Assembly (NCBI GenBank): GCA_037178855.1 | Contig: JASJZC010000004.1 | Location: forward strand, 4,526,001 to 4,590,000 | Source of the DNA: Oscheius sp. JU75 | Taxonomy: Eukaryota > Nematoda > Chromadorea > Rhabditida > Rhabditidae | DNA: 64,000 nt | Reading direction: 5' to 3' | Shown: positions 23,342 to 35,005 of the stretch, in pieces | Layout of the letters: every line of letters begins with the position of its first letter | Position numbering within the stretch: position 1 is the first letter of the stretch | Program-made: the position numbers and the translations under genes | The notes under the pieces: generated by a model | What the model saw: the letters and a program-made list of their open reading frames with translations, nothing else | Databases searched by the model: none | What the model was told of the DNA's origin: nothing

Positions 23342-24290
23342 ATGGAGCGATTCTACACGAAGAAGGCTATGGTAAGCCCTTTTGACAATGTAACTTTCTT
23401 CCAGAGATCCGGTCCTTGCATCCAGATCGGCCTACTGTCCGGCCTTGCCATAATGAAATCCGGACGAGACTACTGTTCTCTGAAATTTATGCCTTCATTG
23501 TGTTCGTTTGTTGTCGTTTCTCTAATTTGTTCCTGTTTCAGAACACACTTTGAAGGATTCGACATCAAGATTGAAGCATGGAAGAAGTCAATTCGGCACA
23601 GTCTATGTGCCCACACTCACGTCTACACGACGATGACTGGAAAAAGAGAAAGACGGGCCTAGACGATGAAGCTCGATCCGCAGGTCTACGTAAATGGTGA
23701 AGAAGCAATGCATCAGTTCCCATTCGACTATCCGGTCTTCGAACGAGTCCCTGGCGTCTGGAATGAATAAAACGAATACCGCCTGGCGATGGCAACCTCT
23801 ATCTTGAGGAGTACACGAACTACGTAGGTTGGGAACTGAGGCATTGTTTCTTCACCATTTTCTTCAATTAATAAATTTATAGCATTTGAGTGCACCGCCT
23901 AACTGCTTCATTTTCAGATCGGCTAGACATTCCCATTCCCTCTGATGCCTCATCCATACCAGCTTCCCTTCCACCTGCCTGTACTGACGCCGGAGTACTG
24001 TGCAAATGCCTTGATCGTGCAGTAGCTCGCCAAGAAGGGCTACCTCAACTTTCAACCTCAAGGAGGAATTCCCCGGCTTGAATGACGAAGTTGGACCGTT
24101 CATCAAGGCGGAGCCACTCACCTCGGAAGAACAAGTCGTCCCTGCTCCCAATGCCTTCGACTACTGCAACCTATTCCAAGCCCAGCCGATCCAAACGCCT
24201 ACTGCCCAGAATCTGCTGTTCCTGTACCACAGTACGGACACTGGCCATACGTGTATCCCGATAGCACACCTTTTATTTCTTAGTTTCCAA
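23342..24290 (+). pseudogene. Forkhead-box transcription factor pseudogene
   Basis: Remains of a FOX-type DNA-binding domain. IGLLSGLAIMKSGRD in one frame is followed, after a frame change, by LLFSEIYAFI in another. That joins across an apparent intron (about 23502-23541) to THFEGFDIKIEAWKKSIRHS, the recognition-helix region (forkhead consensus SEIYxFI ... WxNSIRHSL). The wing region is then cut by an in-frame TAG (about 23660), resumes as MKLDPQVYVNGEEAMHQFPF and stops at TAA (about 23768). Farther on, a proline- and tyrosine-rich tail (LMPHPYQLPFHLP, LAKKGYLNFQPQGGIP) contains an in-frame TAG and TGA. At least one frameshift and several stops mark it as decayed. The consensus comparison is from family knowledge; which FOX class it came from is unclear. 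Confidence 0.6.
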
Positions 24291-24739
24291 CATGTCAAGC
24301 TGTATACTTATCTCATACAATGTTGTTTTATTCGTAGATATCTCATTCCTGAATACCCTTGTACACGCGTATTACATCTAAATTTTGTCAATGAATTGCC
24401 AGCTCATCTACTTTTCGCCCTAATAGGCCACAAATGGTCAATAAGCGTTTTAATCATGAACCAAGCTGTTGAGAGTATAGATGAAGGTCGGTTCACTTCG
24501 CCTCCTCATTAGTTTTTCGAGTAATGAGTGATTTTGCTTATAAATGTGACCACATTGTTACTGATAGATCCCATTTGCTATTCGTGCCGAGACCCTTTAG
24601 GACCGGACAGTCCTTTGAAGGACCCCGTAAATGCCTTTTTCCACATTGTTCCAAAAAAAAAAACTCGCTTTCTTCCAGTAATTACTAATTCAACGCATCA
24701 TTAACGCGTCATTTTGTCCTAAGAAGATACGGCCCCAGC

Positions 24740-24815
24740 AAAAATAACGCCAGCGGTGTATCAGATAGATTTTTTTTTCTGAAATCGGAACTGATACACC
24801 CCTGGCGTAATTTTT
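24740..24815. repeat. 25-bp inverted repeat (hairpin)
   Basis: Arms 24740-24764 and 24791-24815 match at 23 of 25 positions, with a 26-nt T-rich loop. The core arm sequence is CGCCAGCGGTGTATCAG and its partner. It lies in an otherwise gene-free 700-bp stretch between the forkhead pseudogene and the cyclin gene. It could be a MITE-like remnant, or less likely a structured RNA. Confidence 0.65.
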
Positions 24816-25029
24816 GTCGATTCCTTGGATGCATGCCTACTTTGGACAGAAATAACAAGAGTGCACAAGGTCAATTTCGTGAAAAACGCTGCACCAGGAT
24901 GGCGCTTTTGACCCTGATGCCCAACTATATCTTTCAGTCCACAACACATCGAACCAATACGCTTCTAAAAAGTATAAGAAAATAAGAGAGGAACAGTCGA
25001 TGTTTATTTTGAGAAGGTAAGAGAGTATC

Positions 25030-25875
25030 CTAAGGACAGATCTCTTGAAGACGAGTCATCATTTTCTCGGTCATCTGTCCACCATTCACTTCGTATTCCG
25101 TCGTCATGGCCAGCTTCTTCTGACTCCCCCTCATTTCCACCTCGAGAACAGCATGGGCTAGATCGCTGAGGGAGGAGGAGAAATTCTGCTGGTCAAGAGA
25201 CAAGTCACAGAGTTCGCAGCTGAGAGCGAGAGCCGTGGCAGCCAGCTTCGAAGGCAGAAGACGGATCCCGCTGTAGAGGCCGATGTTACAGAAGTAGACT
25301 GCGAGTTTCTGTATTCTCTCTGAGTGGTTCTCAGACGAGAAGAAGTGGCTGGGAACGACAAGGTCGACAGCAAAATCTATCTCTTGAAGAAGACGCTGCT
25401 CCCATTCGATGAGGTTCTTTGCACCGACGTCGGCTGTCTGCAGCAGGTCATCCGCCCAGAACTCCGTCTCTTCATACTTTCCAGCCACCAGAAGAGCTGC
25501 CAGTCCGAGATACTGTAGCTGGGGACGGATTTGGGTGACGAGGAACAGAGAGCGATCGACCAGACCCACAGCCAGTTCTAGTGTCTCCTGTTGAAGAGGA
25601 AGCAGATGACGCAGCTGCATCAGATACTCAACCAGACGACTTCTGTTCTCTTTGCTGACAATACCTCTGTTCTCTTTGACAAACTGTCTTCTCTCCTTCT
25701 CCCGTAGATATTCCACCATGTCTCCAGATTCGTCTCCAGAACATATTTCGCTCTTTTTCGGCTTCTTTCTCGATCTCAGCACTTTGTCCGTGACCGTCTG
25801 CACCATGTTCCTGATATTGCCCAGCGGTCTTCTTTTAGCTGCTGCCATGCGCGTTGTCTGTTGTCTTCCGTCCAT
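25030..25875 (-). CDS. Intronless mitotic cyclin-like protein
   Basis: Single uninterrupted frame of 281 residues. Residues about 15-23 are RRPLGNIRN, a textbook A/B-cyclin destruction box (RxxLGxIxN). Two KEN motifs follow (FVKENRG, VSKENRS). The cyclin box reads SRLVEYLMQLRHLLPLQQET, LELAVGLVDRSL, LQYLGLAALLVAGKYEET, with the conserved Lys and Glu of cyclin helices 1 and 3. A second cyclin fold (PSKLAATALALSCELC) follows. It is shorter than typical cyclin A/B (about 400 residues), and the usual MRAILVDWL is replaced by NRSRLVEYL. The lack of introns in a genome where almost every gene has many suggests a retrocopy. The intact frame and degrons argue that it is still functional, possibly as a germline or early-embryo mitotic cyclin; that role is inference. 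Confidence 0.75.
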   Translation of the reverse strand: MDGRQQTTRMAAAKRRPLGNIRNMVQTVTDKVLRSRKKPKKSEICSGDESGDMVEYLREKERRQFVKENRGIVSKENRSRLVEYLMQLRHLLPLQQETLELAVGLVDRSLFLVTQIRPQLQYLGLAALLVAGKYEETEFWADDLLQTADVGAKNLIEWEQRLLQEIDFAVDLVVPSHFFSSENHSERIQKLAVYFCNIGLYSGIRLLPSKLAATALALSCELCDLSLDQQNFSSSLSDLAHAVLEVEMRGSQKKLAMTTEYEVNGGQMTEKMMTRLQEICP

Positions 25876-26317
25876 CTTCAGATGTACCGTCTACAAGCGG
25901 CGAGAACGACAAGAGTAACGCGGGTATCTATTTCTTTCGAAACTTTTCAAATCAACAACAGTAGTTTATTTTCCATGAAAATTGAGTTCGCAAGTCAAGA
26001 TGAGTGTTGTGAGAATAGATGGAAAACAAACTCGTATAATACCAAGTTGTACTGCGTCTGTTGCTGTCGGTAAGTCTGTAAACTTTGGATCTTGGGGTTT
26101 TCAATTATGGCTACATTCTCGCCTCTCGCGTGCTATAAAAAGCTGTTTACAAGACGGAACGACATGTGAAGTTAATATCTGTTTTAATCCGGGACAATGC
26201 TATCAACAGTGGAGAGATTCATTAAATACGTCCATTTTTTGATATTTCGAGAAAAGATCATCGGGAGAGAAATTGGCCAATACCAGCACTAGAGACAGAC
26301 AGGCGGTTTTTTGACTG

Positions 26318-29300
26318 TTAGGTCGAGGCGGATTTCAGCAGAGTCGAGACTTCTTGTGCCAGAGCTCCGTAGACGAACTTGAACTGGTCTCCGTTGCGGA
26401 TGATTCCGTCCCGTTGGTCGCGAAGATGCTCAACTGAAGCTGCAACATCGATCTGACGAACTCCACGAAGTAGACGGGCACAGAGCAGATCGACAGCACA
26501 ATAGACTCCGACACGACCGATTCCGTCCCAAGAATGGACCAGAACTGGCGACGAACGACCTCTGTACGACTTGTTCACTTTCCTAAAACACTTTTTTATC
26601 TGAATCGGCCTAGCAAATACCTTCTGAACTCCATGAGACTCTTAGAACTGGGCGGGGTGGAATCCTTCTTCCAGGAGAGGTAATGGAACTGGGTGATTGT
26701 TCGGGTCTCCCCGTTCTGGAGGTTCTTCAGGTAGAATGATCGCACGAGGTAGTCGTCGCTCCAGATGTGCTCGGAGACCAGGTGGATCTGAAACATTTTT
26801 GATCAATGCGTCTCGTAGTAAAGTTGTTCTATTAGCAATTCCTATACTCTTTCTGAACTTTCTTCTCATCTTGATAATCGCTTCAAAACACTTAGTTTGT
26901 GCACTGGTAGTCTTTTGAAGTCGTAGCAAATACTCACTTCGAATGGTCCATGGACCTGACTACCAGTCTCCGGCCAATAGCTCTTCTCAGCCTTGGTTTC
27001 ATCTAACGTCGACAGATTGACAATGAGACAGACACCATGTTGCCAGACGGCCTGCCACCAGGCAGCAATTTCCTCGCCTCGTGGCGATTGGGCAGCGATG
27101 TAGACGGCCTGTCTTGGATCATCATCGTAGACGAAACTGGCATTGATGTAGGCCTTCTCTTCAGGCTTCCACGAGTCAACAGTCACCAAGTTCTCATCGA
27201 ATGGCAGACACTCTCTATTCTTCTCCACAAACTGACTGGCAATCTGACTGTGCTTCTGATGGTTTCTGTAATTCTTCAAGGAGTCCCATTGAGCCTCGAT
27301 CTTGGACGGATCACTGAGGAAGTCCTGAAGGAAGCTGAGAACGACATGTCCGGTCGAGATGTCAATGGCCGGGACTCCAGTCTCGTCTCCACACCAACTG
27401 CTGGTCGAGCTGGTCTTGCTTCGAGGACTCGTCTCTCCGACTCGCTGACGACAGAGTTCCTGATAGGCGTGAGAGTTCTTTCCCTCGATCCCCTCGGCCA
27501 TCTGGGCCAGATTCGAAGAGTAGTGACGTCTGCTCCGGTAGACATGGGCCTACAAAAAGTTTGTTGGTCGGGATAATGACTGGGCAAAAAGGTTGTCAAG
27601 AGACACTGTCCTATCTATGAGAAAATGAGCGGGCTGTTTGGATCAAAAAACTATCTTGAATAGAACTCTCGTGTTTCAAACGGGCGGTGAGGCTAACATT
27701 AACCGTTTGTGACGGGACCTAGTCACGGAACGTTCCAGCTTGTCACGAATTCCAATTCAATGCTGTTCGAACCGAAAGAATCTCTTATTTTCTAGAATTG
27801 TACTCACCCCAAGGACAGTGAGAAGAGCCATGACAGTGAAGGCGCAGATAAAGAGAACGGGCTGGAAGAGCCAGTCTCTTTCGGTCGACTCAACAGGAAC
27901 CGAATCATCTCCGACTCCGATTCCAGTCTCGGCAACTTCAGCTCCTGAGAATCGGGCAATGTCCTTGCGTCTCTTGTACACAGCTTGAGCAATGCCTTCG
28001 GCCGAGTCAAGTCTCTTCTCGGCTTTGGGTTTCTGTCCGGAGAAGCGATTGATCCTCATGGAGAGTTGTCCATTCTCGAACTGGAAGTCGTCGAAGATAA
28101 GATTGTTGGGCAGGGCGATCGTGTTCTCGAGGTACTCGACTAGCGGATCAAGCTGTTTCTGGTCCTTGATATTCAACTTCAGGTAGACTCGATTTCCGAC
28201 CACTCTGCTAACAGCATTTCGTCCTTTTACAATCTTGTGTTCCGTGTTCTCCAGACCTGATTCTCGTTTGTTTACAGTGATATAAGGACCAGGTACCTAA
28301 GTTCACGTTGCCCAGATGCTCGGTGTCCTTTTTGAGTACGAGTTGCTCATCAGCCATGGCGGCTTCATCGAGTGGTATTGCCTCTTCGGCCTCGCCTAAA
28401 ATGGCTACTCTGACTAAGCAAACGCATCCATTCGACCCATTCGGACTAATGAGAGTCCGAAAAACGAGCCGCGGGTCATTAGAGAGTGACCAACAGCTGT
28501 ATTGTGTTCGGGTCCCCGTCCAGAAAATGGGCTACCTTCTCTAATATTTACTGCCCTCCAAATAGCCAAGGGGCCCATAACTACGTCATTAAGCACACCC
28601 ATTCACGAGATTATGACGTGTGCAATCATAATCAACTGACGAGATTAGTCGTCAACTCTTACCGTCAGAGAGATCCTCTTCAATGACCAGAGGAGCCGTG
28701 TCGTCGAGGTTCCTTTTCAGTTGGAAGAGTCGAGCCAGAAGGTCATTCAACTGGTCGTCTGAAAGTTGTGACAGATCCGGGGTCTCTCCAGCAACAATGT
28801 CCTGGAGGTAGTTCTCGACGGTCGGATCGACAGCGTCTTCGGCAATGACCATATCTGCAAGAGATCCGTACTTTTTATTTCTACTATATGAATTTCTAGC
28901 TGACTCGCAAATTTTACAAGAAAGAACAATTAGATGTATAGATGTCAGTCCGGATTTCAATACCTAGGGATTCCCTCCACTAGTGGATGAACGCAGCCTC
29001 GCTCTCTAATCGGTTTAATCTCGCGGTCTTCCACCCTCGTATTTGCGCTCTCTGGCAGTCCATTAATTGAATTCGTACCTTCCATATCCGGAATAGGCTC
29101 GCTGATCTGTTGCAGCAGCTCCGAGATGTCGTCTTCGGCAGAGTCATCGTCATTGGGGACCAGGGGAACGACCTGTAAATGGGAGGTTCAGTAATCAAGT
29201 GCTCAATGGACCTGAATGTCATTGTCGACCGGTCCTTCCAATTGGTAACTGTTTCTGACATCTTCGATGTTCTCGACTCCCTTCTCGTTGAGCCCGATGT

Positions 29301-32188
29301 CGATAAGCTGAAAAGTTCTCATGTTTCCTAGCTTGTGACTCATTGTCAAATTTCTCCATTTTATGGAGAGTTTCAGATTTCAATCTTGTCTACAAGTTTG
29401 CAAAACATACTAAGACTTGAAGTCCTCATAAAAGAAAAAAGATAGAACCTGAATCAGAGCCCAGATGTTGGTCGGGTGACGGACATTGCAGAACTCCGGA
29501 TCGTACTGAAGATTGTAGGCCATGGACAGTTTGTAGTAAGCCAAGACACATTGTGTCCTCGAGTCTCCCCAGTCGAGTTCACTCTTAGCCAGTCTGGTCA
29601 ATTCCAAGGTGAGCAGTTCCAGCTGTTCATCGTCCAGACTGCCGACCCGAGTCGGTTCGGGTGCACCCGTCTTCGGGGAATAACACTGGCCGAAAAGGCC
29701 ATCTGGATAGCAGGTCTCCTCTCCTTCACAGAGCTCTACGGGACTGTAGACGCATCCTGAAAGACAGCTCTATTAGACTTGAGCCTCTGGAGAGTCGGAC
29801 CTAATCAGGACCTTATTACGAGATTCGTACTACTCATTCGAGGTCTGCAGAAGGAGTGTTGTTTGTCCCTTTCTCTCACCAAAAACAGGAGGAACATGAT
29901 GTTCTCTCTCCTCTTTGACGTGAATTATTGAAGGCGTCATCTTACCGACAAAGAGGTCAAACTGTGGGAGTGTGACAAAGGTACGTAACGTCAACGTATA
30001 GATGGAACTAGTGAATCAGCTACTTGTCCAAAGACCAATGTTTTCCAGTCCCCTGGCCTTGTTTTCGTTTCCCTAGTCCAATTTGACTTCTTCCCCTCCG
30101 ACTTATTATTTTCATACAGCTGGCAGCAAGAGAGAGAAGGAGTTCAGCTGGAGCAGTAGTCAATTATCGCCGTGTGGGGGAGCTTTATAGTCAAGTATTC
30201 GTAGACAATCGAATCTAAGAGTTCTCTGATGTCCAAGAAAGTTGTTGTCGCCCGGGCCTTTTTCAGAAAAGTTGACGTCAAAAAGAGATGATGCGGCTGG
30301 AATCACGCAAGACCCTTGCCAGCAGTGAATCAGTAATCAGGCGCTGGGAGAAGAAAGAGGAAAGGAGAAAGGGCAAAACCAGGGAAATGACGAGAGGACA
30401 GATGTCGGAAGAGTCAGATCTGAGGGAGACTCATTGGCAAGAAGTAAAGAGAAGCTTGAATCATTGGGGTACTGTAACTAGTAATGCAATTATGGCGTGC
30501 GAGAGGGAAAAGTCGAAGAATGACTGACAGGTTGTGGGAAAGTCTGGCTGAACTAGAGAGAAACTATTATACAGTACAGTACAGTGTCTGCGCACCAACT
30601 TGAGCTACTAATTGTAGCTAAATGCGGATCAAGTGGGGTAGAGATGGGAATTGAGCAGGAATATGTGCATCAGGCTTCCGTAGAGATGGATTACGACAAG
30701 AGTGCAGCAGTATTCCCACTACAACAACTCGGAACAGTCAGGTTTCACTCCGAAACTGTAAGGCAATGTGGACTCCTATCGTAACATCCAATTCTCACTT
30801 TGTGGGCCCTACCAGTTGGTGCGCAGTTTCTCACATTTCCCAGTTTTGAGAGGGAAATCCTCTCTCCGACCACTGATGAATAATCGCTCGAATTCACAGC
30901 TTTCTTCTTCTCAGTTACGTCAACAGACCCCCTCTCTCTCATTCAGGCAAGCATCCAACCAAAATGTTTCACTTTGCTATTATTGGCATATCTTGTTTTG
31001 GGCACGGAACTCCCCCCTAAGGCCGCCCCCTCGTGACGTTGTTCTCAACCTCCCTCCAATATGATGTCATCTGACGCGCGGAAATCTGAGGGACTTTTAG
31101 GGAAGAAGGAAAAACGTAATTAGCCCTCGATTCTTGTGATCTCTGATTCCCAATTTCGAGGAACACTAGACACTCATTCCATCTTCTCTCTATCAACGAT
31201 AGAAGGTCAGAAGGCCAGTCTCTCCGATTTCAAGGCCTTTTAACCACGAAGGGGTGTCTATTCGTGTGCAAGAACATGAGCAGGAGCGAAACATAGCTTT
31301 GATAGGCACCAATGGTTTACTTCAGATCCTTAGGCATAAAGAATAGGGACACAGCCTGACTAGAGCAAATACTGTCATCGGTAAAACTCTCCAAAACTGA
31401 ATTCATACAACCCACTAACCGTTGACATGTTTTAACAGGTTATGGCAGTCGTGCCCACCACCAAACGTACAGACAGCATAGAACTTTGATAGACTACAAA
31501 AGACAAAGGCAGGGATTTGCGTCTTGTTCCAATTAGAGACGTCTGCTAATCGGATTCGTCCTGACCACCCGGAGACATATCCGACATTGGCATTACGTAA
31601 CGGGAAGAGAGAGAGAGAGAGAGGATTAGACCCTTTCCTAGAAGCACTCGAAAGTTGTTTTTTGACTCTCCCATCACTTCAGAACCTACAGCAGTACAGC
31701 TCGGTGCTTTCCCGAATTGCTCCGTCAATTAGCGTCCCCATTCAGAGCGGATATTGAAATGCGCTGCTGGCTGTACTAATTGCTGTGAAGGGAGCGATAT
31801 AGCCTCTAGTCTTGGAATCAACAGCTCCGCTCAAAACAAGGAAAGAATCTCATGTCCAGGGGTACTTTAAACAGGACTCATGCAACTATAATTGTTTGTC
31901 AGTGGAGCTATAGTATCCTTGGTTTTTCGAAGCTGTTTTCATCGTCAATTAGTGGGTCTTTTCAAAGGACTAGGACAACAGACTGGTCTCTTCGAAAGGG
32001 ATTAACTTCGTATTCTGAATGTTTTGGAAGAGGAACGGGGAAGAAAGAGGAACTGGATCTAGGGTGTATAGAAGATAGAATGAGTCAGAGTACAGAATTG
32101 GTCGTAGAGAGTAGAGAATGGACTTACCGTACAGGAGAAAGGTGGAGACTGCCGGTAGAAGTGATACTAAAAGGAGAGGGGCCAACAT
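26318..32188 (-). CDS. ida-1: IA-2/phogrin-type receptor pseudophosphatase (PTPRN)
   Basis: Dense-core-vesicle membrane protein of neuroendocrine cells. Exon 1 (32188-32128) encodes a signal peptide ([20 protein letters not shown]). Its phase fits exon 2, which starts at 29756 and encodes the RESP18-type lumenal module [19 protein letters not shown] and ends at 29449. Lumenal exons follow ([52 protein letters not shown]), then the membrane-proximal domain ([20 protein letters not shown]) and one transmembrane helix ([20 protein letters not shown]). The cytoplasmic PTP domain shows [40 protein letters not shown] and [13 protein letters not shown] near 26510-26543, ending TAA at 26318. The signature-loop cysteine is a serine here, so it should be catalytically dead. 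The 2.4-kb first intron is the longest in the window. Confidence 0.9.
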
Positions 32189-33448
32189 GCCCTTTAGCGG
32201 GCTCTCTCCATAAGCACCACAAGCAGAAAGAGGCTGAAGGCAGAAATCGATCCGCCCCCGACTCCGCCTCCAAACGGAGCCGACGAGTGTGAGGAGGGGG
32301 AGGAGGAATCAAATGTGACTACCTTTTTGAGGGAGCGGAAGTTTGCAATTGTCTGGAGACAGTGCAGGGGCCATACCGTAGGATCGTAACCCTACAGTAA
32401 CCTATCACCTGACAGTTTCTCCGGTGAGTCACAGTTCAACGACTTTAATCTGTACCTGAACGAAATATGACGCTACATGGCCCTTTACATTCAAAACTTC
32501 AGCAACCTACGGCTGTATCGCAGTCATTTGGATTTCAGTTAGCTTTCTAGTCGAGCTACCACAAATTGAGCCAGATTTCTCTGCAGCTTTCCGCTCACAT
32601 CTGACTTGTCACCTAATTGCCAATAATTCTTGACTTGCCAACTTTGCTTCGTGGCCTCGGACAAACAGTCAACCACAGACACCATCGCGATTTCATAATT
32701 TTGATTTGATAGCTTGCAAGGTGTACTTTCCGAAGTTCGGGATGAGATAAAACTTTAATCTTCACTACTGGGTGGACTATTGCCTAGGTAGCGTGTACTA
32801 TTCTTGCGGTAGTTTACAGAACAAGTTAATTTTGGATCTACATACCCCACAAATGTTGTCTCCATGAGGAATCCCGGGTGAATAGAGTCATTATGAGACA
32901 ACAACAACCTGTTCAGAAGAACCTTCTCGAAGAAGCTGTCACTGCTTTTAGAGATAGCACTTTTACATGAGCATTGAACAGTTCAAACTTCTTCTTGCAG
33001 TATTCTGGACCTGTACTTTCACAGTATTCTACGACTGTGTTCAGCATTCTTCTATCTTTTCTAGCTTAGTTATTTTCTGAGACAAACTTTGGCTTTACCT
33101 ATCAATGACTTGCTCAATCTCTAGAGAGTTTCTCGTATAGTTGTATGGATACGTGTCAGACAAACAGACTGACAGATACCTAGAAAGTCAGACACCCCCA
33201 CTTATCTCTGCAATCTCTCGCGTGATGCTTTGCGTCTACTCCAGAATGTCCCTTGAGACTCATCAGTTTCCTTTATTGAAGGTCGGATAACAAACAAAGC
33301 CTTTGACATGCAAACCAAAGATTTCTCTGGCTTCTGAAGCCTACTCGAGTCTCACATTAGAAGGTCGTCTAATGGACAGGTATCAGCTACCGTAGCCACT
33401 TTCTACCAAAGATTCAGGCCATTTTGGCGCGATGCGTTACCGCCTTTC
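32189..33448. other. Intergenic, nothing recognised
   Basis: Upstream region of IA-2 on minus and of the RING-finger gene on plus. It should contain both promoters. I see no open frame with a domain and no clear repeat. Confidence 0.4.
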
Positions 33449-33985
33449 GTGAAGGAAGCAAAACAAGTCAAATCGGTCTCCGTCGTGCGCAGTGTTAAAG
33501 AGGGAAGAGTCTTGATGAGGATGGAATTCGAAGCGACGACAGAGCAGGCAAAGGAGGCATTCTTAAGTTTGAAGACGACAAAACTTGGAGAAGAAGCCGT
33601 CTGTGATGGCTGGTGTGGAGGACAGATGTCGGCCGAGTCGATGATCCAATTCGGACTCTGTGACCACAACTTCTGTCTCATGTGTGCTAACTCGTCCGTC
33701 TACTGTCCCAAATGTCATCAGAAGGAGAGCCTCTGCTTCATGGTCCTGGTTAAGGTCCAAATCCAGATGGGCATCTTCAGTAGATCGCATAAGATGGAAA
33801 TGCGCTGTGACGTCTTGCTGAGCGATGTGATCAAGAAGATCGAGAAACTCGTCGATCAGCCGCCGAGGAAATGGTTCATACAGGGAGACGAGAGAGTCGC
33901 TTTCTCCCCAAAGGGGATGTTCGTGCAGAAGATTTGCCGATTCATCGACCGACAAGACACTCTCACCATCGTTGCCGAAATCTAA
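33449..33985 (+). CDS. RING-finger-like protein of unknown family
   Basis: Open frame of about 178 residues with codon use like its neighbours, a stop at 33983-33985 and a poly(A) signal AATAAA at 34010, 25 nt later. The middle has a zinc-finger spacing typical of RING variants: CDGWC, then CDHNFCLMC, then CPKC and a final LC. The C-terminal third (RCDVLLSDVIKKIEKLVDQP, FVQKICRFIDRQDTLTIVAE) has the look of a ubiquitin-like beta-grasp fold, by inference only. The first codon shown is GTG. The frame stays open upstream to about 33345 without an ATG (VATFYQRFRPFWRDALPPFV), so a 5' exon is probably missing and the true start lies elsewhere. It may act as an E3 ubiquitin ligase, but I cannot assign a family. 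Confidence 0.5.
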   Translation: MKEAKQVKSVSVVRSVKEGRVLMRMEFEATTEQAKEAFLSLKTTKLGEEAVCDGWCGGQMSAESMIQFGLCDHNFCLMCANSSVYCPKCHQKESLCFMVLVKVQIQMGIFSRSHKMEMRCDVLLSDVIKKIEKLVDQPPRKWFIQGDERVAFSPKGMFVQKICRFIDRQDTLTIVAEI

Positions 33986-35005
33986 CAGAAGACTGATAAC
34001 TACATATACAATAAATCCCTGTCAGCTGTGAGTCTTTTATACTTTTTGGAATGTTTGTATATACCAGCATGTGTGTTAGGGTAGAAGATAGAACAAGGTA
34101 TTGTAAGATATGGTCCGTCAGCTGTGACTTGGTGATATGGCTACTGTAGTAACTTGGTCCTCCGGGTGTTTGATGGCTTGTCTTTCGTCTATCGGTGCCA
34201 TATTATGTTAGTGACGCAGTAAATCCCTTCGGTGGATAGAAATACTGACAAAACCCTTGACTCTCGTCAGTGTAGCCGATCATGTCTTCCTCAGAAGTAT
34301 TTCGACCAAACACGTACAGGGAACTCGAAGACACCAAAGTAGAAGAAAATTTTGTCACAAAGAGCCTCTTCTGTCGTTGCCTAATGTCCAGAGTATTTTA
34401 TAGTTCGTTTAGTCGAAAAGTTTCCAACCAGCTCCCATTTTCTGAGAACTCTGCTTGCATTCCATCACAGTAGTCTCCTCCTTCCAAAGACCAGTCCGGG
34501 AGTGAATCAGGCGTTTTCCCACTTGCAAAGTTCATTCACGTGGTTCGAGAGAGCCGTGGGAAACTCGCTTCTCAGCACAAAAAAGTCTATTTGGCTTCGA
34601 GATTTTAGTATAGCGTTGAGCGAGGAATTCATTTCCTCGGCCGAGTAGACACGAAAGAAACTGCTTATTTGACGGTGTAAAGAGTGGGCAATTAGGATTG
34701 GATGTGTGTGAAGATGACTTGTTTTCAAAGAAAAGACTAATTAGTCTCCCTCTCTTCCAGACTTTCCCATTGCGTCATTTCATCTTCCAGGATTAGCTCA
34801 CGCCCACTTAGGACGTGTTACACGTGTGTTCGGATCTAGAATTGGATCCGGATGAGGGAGAGAAGGAGGAAAAACAAGTGGAAATTGAAAACTTTGAGGG
34901 AGAGAAGAAGAAAATACATCGCAAATTTTCATTATCAAAATATCGTGCTACAAATTAAAACAGTAAGTGATCGTACAAGACGTGTCAATTTGACAAGTTG
35001 GGAAA
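33986..35005. other. Intergenic; short frames without recognisable domains
   Basis: Contains two short frames, 34282-34473 plus (MSSSEVFRPNTYRELEDTKV) and 34507-34728 minus (HVNELCKWENA at its end). Neither shows a domain, a signal peptide or clear splice partners, so I leave both unassigned. Confidence 0.35.

Noticed and set aside
26000-26242. Plus frame MSVVRIDGKQTRIIPSC with a donor-like site, upstream of IA-2's 3' end
   Set aside because: No second exon or domain could be found to support it.
30288-32292. Several plus frames inside IA-2 intron 1
   Set aside because: Charged or repetitive translations with GA-rich simple sequence (around 31605-31625); nothing conserved.
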